Both the position numbers and the translations under genes were made by a program. From Candidatus Mediterraneibacter quadrami (GTDB lineage: Bacteria > Bacillota > Clostridia > Lachnospirales > Lachnospiraceae), in contig DWUU01000021.1 of the NCBI GenBank assembly GCA_019120575.1, forward strand, positions 1-53,690: DNA of 53,690 nt, in the 5' to 3' direction. Shown one piece after another: positions 53,673-53,690 of this stretch (the first letter of the stretch is position 1; each line of letters opens with the position of its first letter). A model generated the notes under the pieces. The model was not told the origin of the DNA and did no database searches. It saw nothing but the letters and a program-made list of their open reading frames with translations.

Positions 53673-53690
53673 TTTTCCTGGTTATTCCTA

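Overview
The window looks like chromosomal core sequence from a Gram-positive anaerobe of the class Clostridia, most likely family Lachnospiraceae (Clostridium cluster XIVa). This is inferred from gene content and order, not from a database search. Supporting points are the order dgt-dnaG-rpoD-trmK-Nif3, the DUF711/UPF0210 plus ACT gene pair, an infC-rpmI-rplT operon with an attenuator leader, a Trp T-box, AGGAGG-type ribosome binding sites, and a giant fused 2-hydroxyacyl-CoA dehydratase-activator protein. Nearly all genes lie on the minus strand. The plus-strand exceptions are aroC, a small XRE regulator, an SNF-type transporter, a HAD phosphatase and the giant dehydratase-like gene.

Layout. 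1-7919: amino-acid biosynthesis, with a partial LeuA-like synthase running off the left edge and an operon leuB-ilvD-ilvB-serC-serA. 8152-11321: L,D-transpeptidase, tgt and yajC, divergent from aroC (11475-12578) with overlapping promoters. 12575-21360: a long information-processing and nucleotide cluster (PPK2-type phosphotransferase, dgt, dnaG, rpoD, trmK, Nif3-like, TGS-uridine kinase-like). 21439-25667: small XRE regulator, lipoprotein, tRNA-Leu(AAG), TrpB-like gene under a T-box, DUF2804 protein. 25747-27181: rplT, rpmI, infC and leader. 27319-32168: SNF transporter, DegV, DUF711, ACT, WalJ-like. 32165-36156: coaE, polA, HAD. 36240-39851: cell-wall glucosaminidase, helical protein, tRNA-Leu(CAA). 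39904-43532: lysA, pyk, rhomboid-like. 43818-48059: giant dehydratase/activator fusion. 48125-48600: two palindromic elements of about 183 bp. 48626-52755: small membrane protein, HAD, greA, gpmI, Rpn-type nuclease. 53046-53690: a tandem array of Rpn-tail genes running off the right edge.

Most of the window is housekeeping sequence. The parts that conventional annotation would not explain are: the two nested-palindrome elements at 48125-48307 and 48417-48600, which have the same size and a related core; a GTATAC-type dyad recurring at 1040, 38701 and 41194; the A34 tRNA-Leu; the AUU start of infC with an attenuator; the promoter plus downstream operator ahead of the giant iron-sulfur ATPase fusion; and the tandem Rpn-tail array. 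No CRISPR array, prophage or intact insertion sequence was seen.
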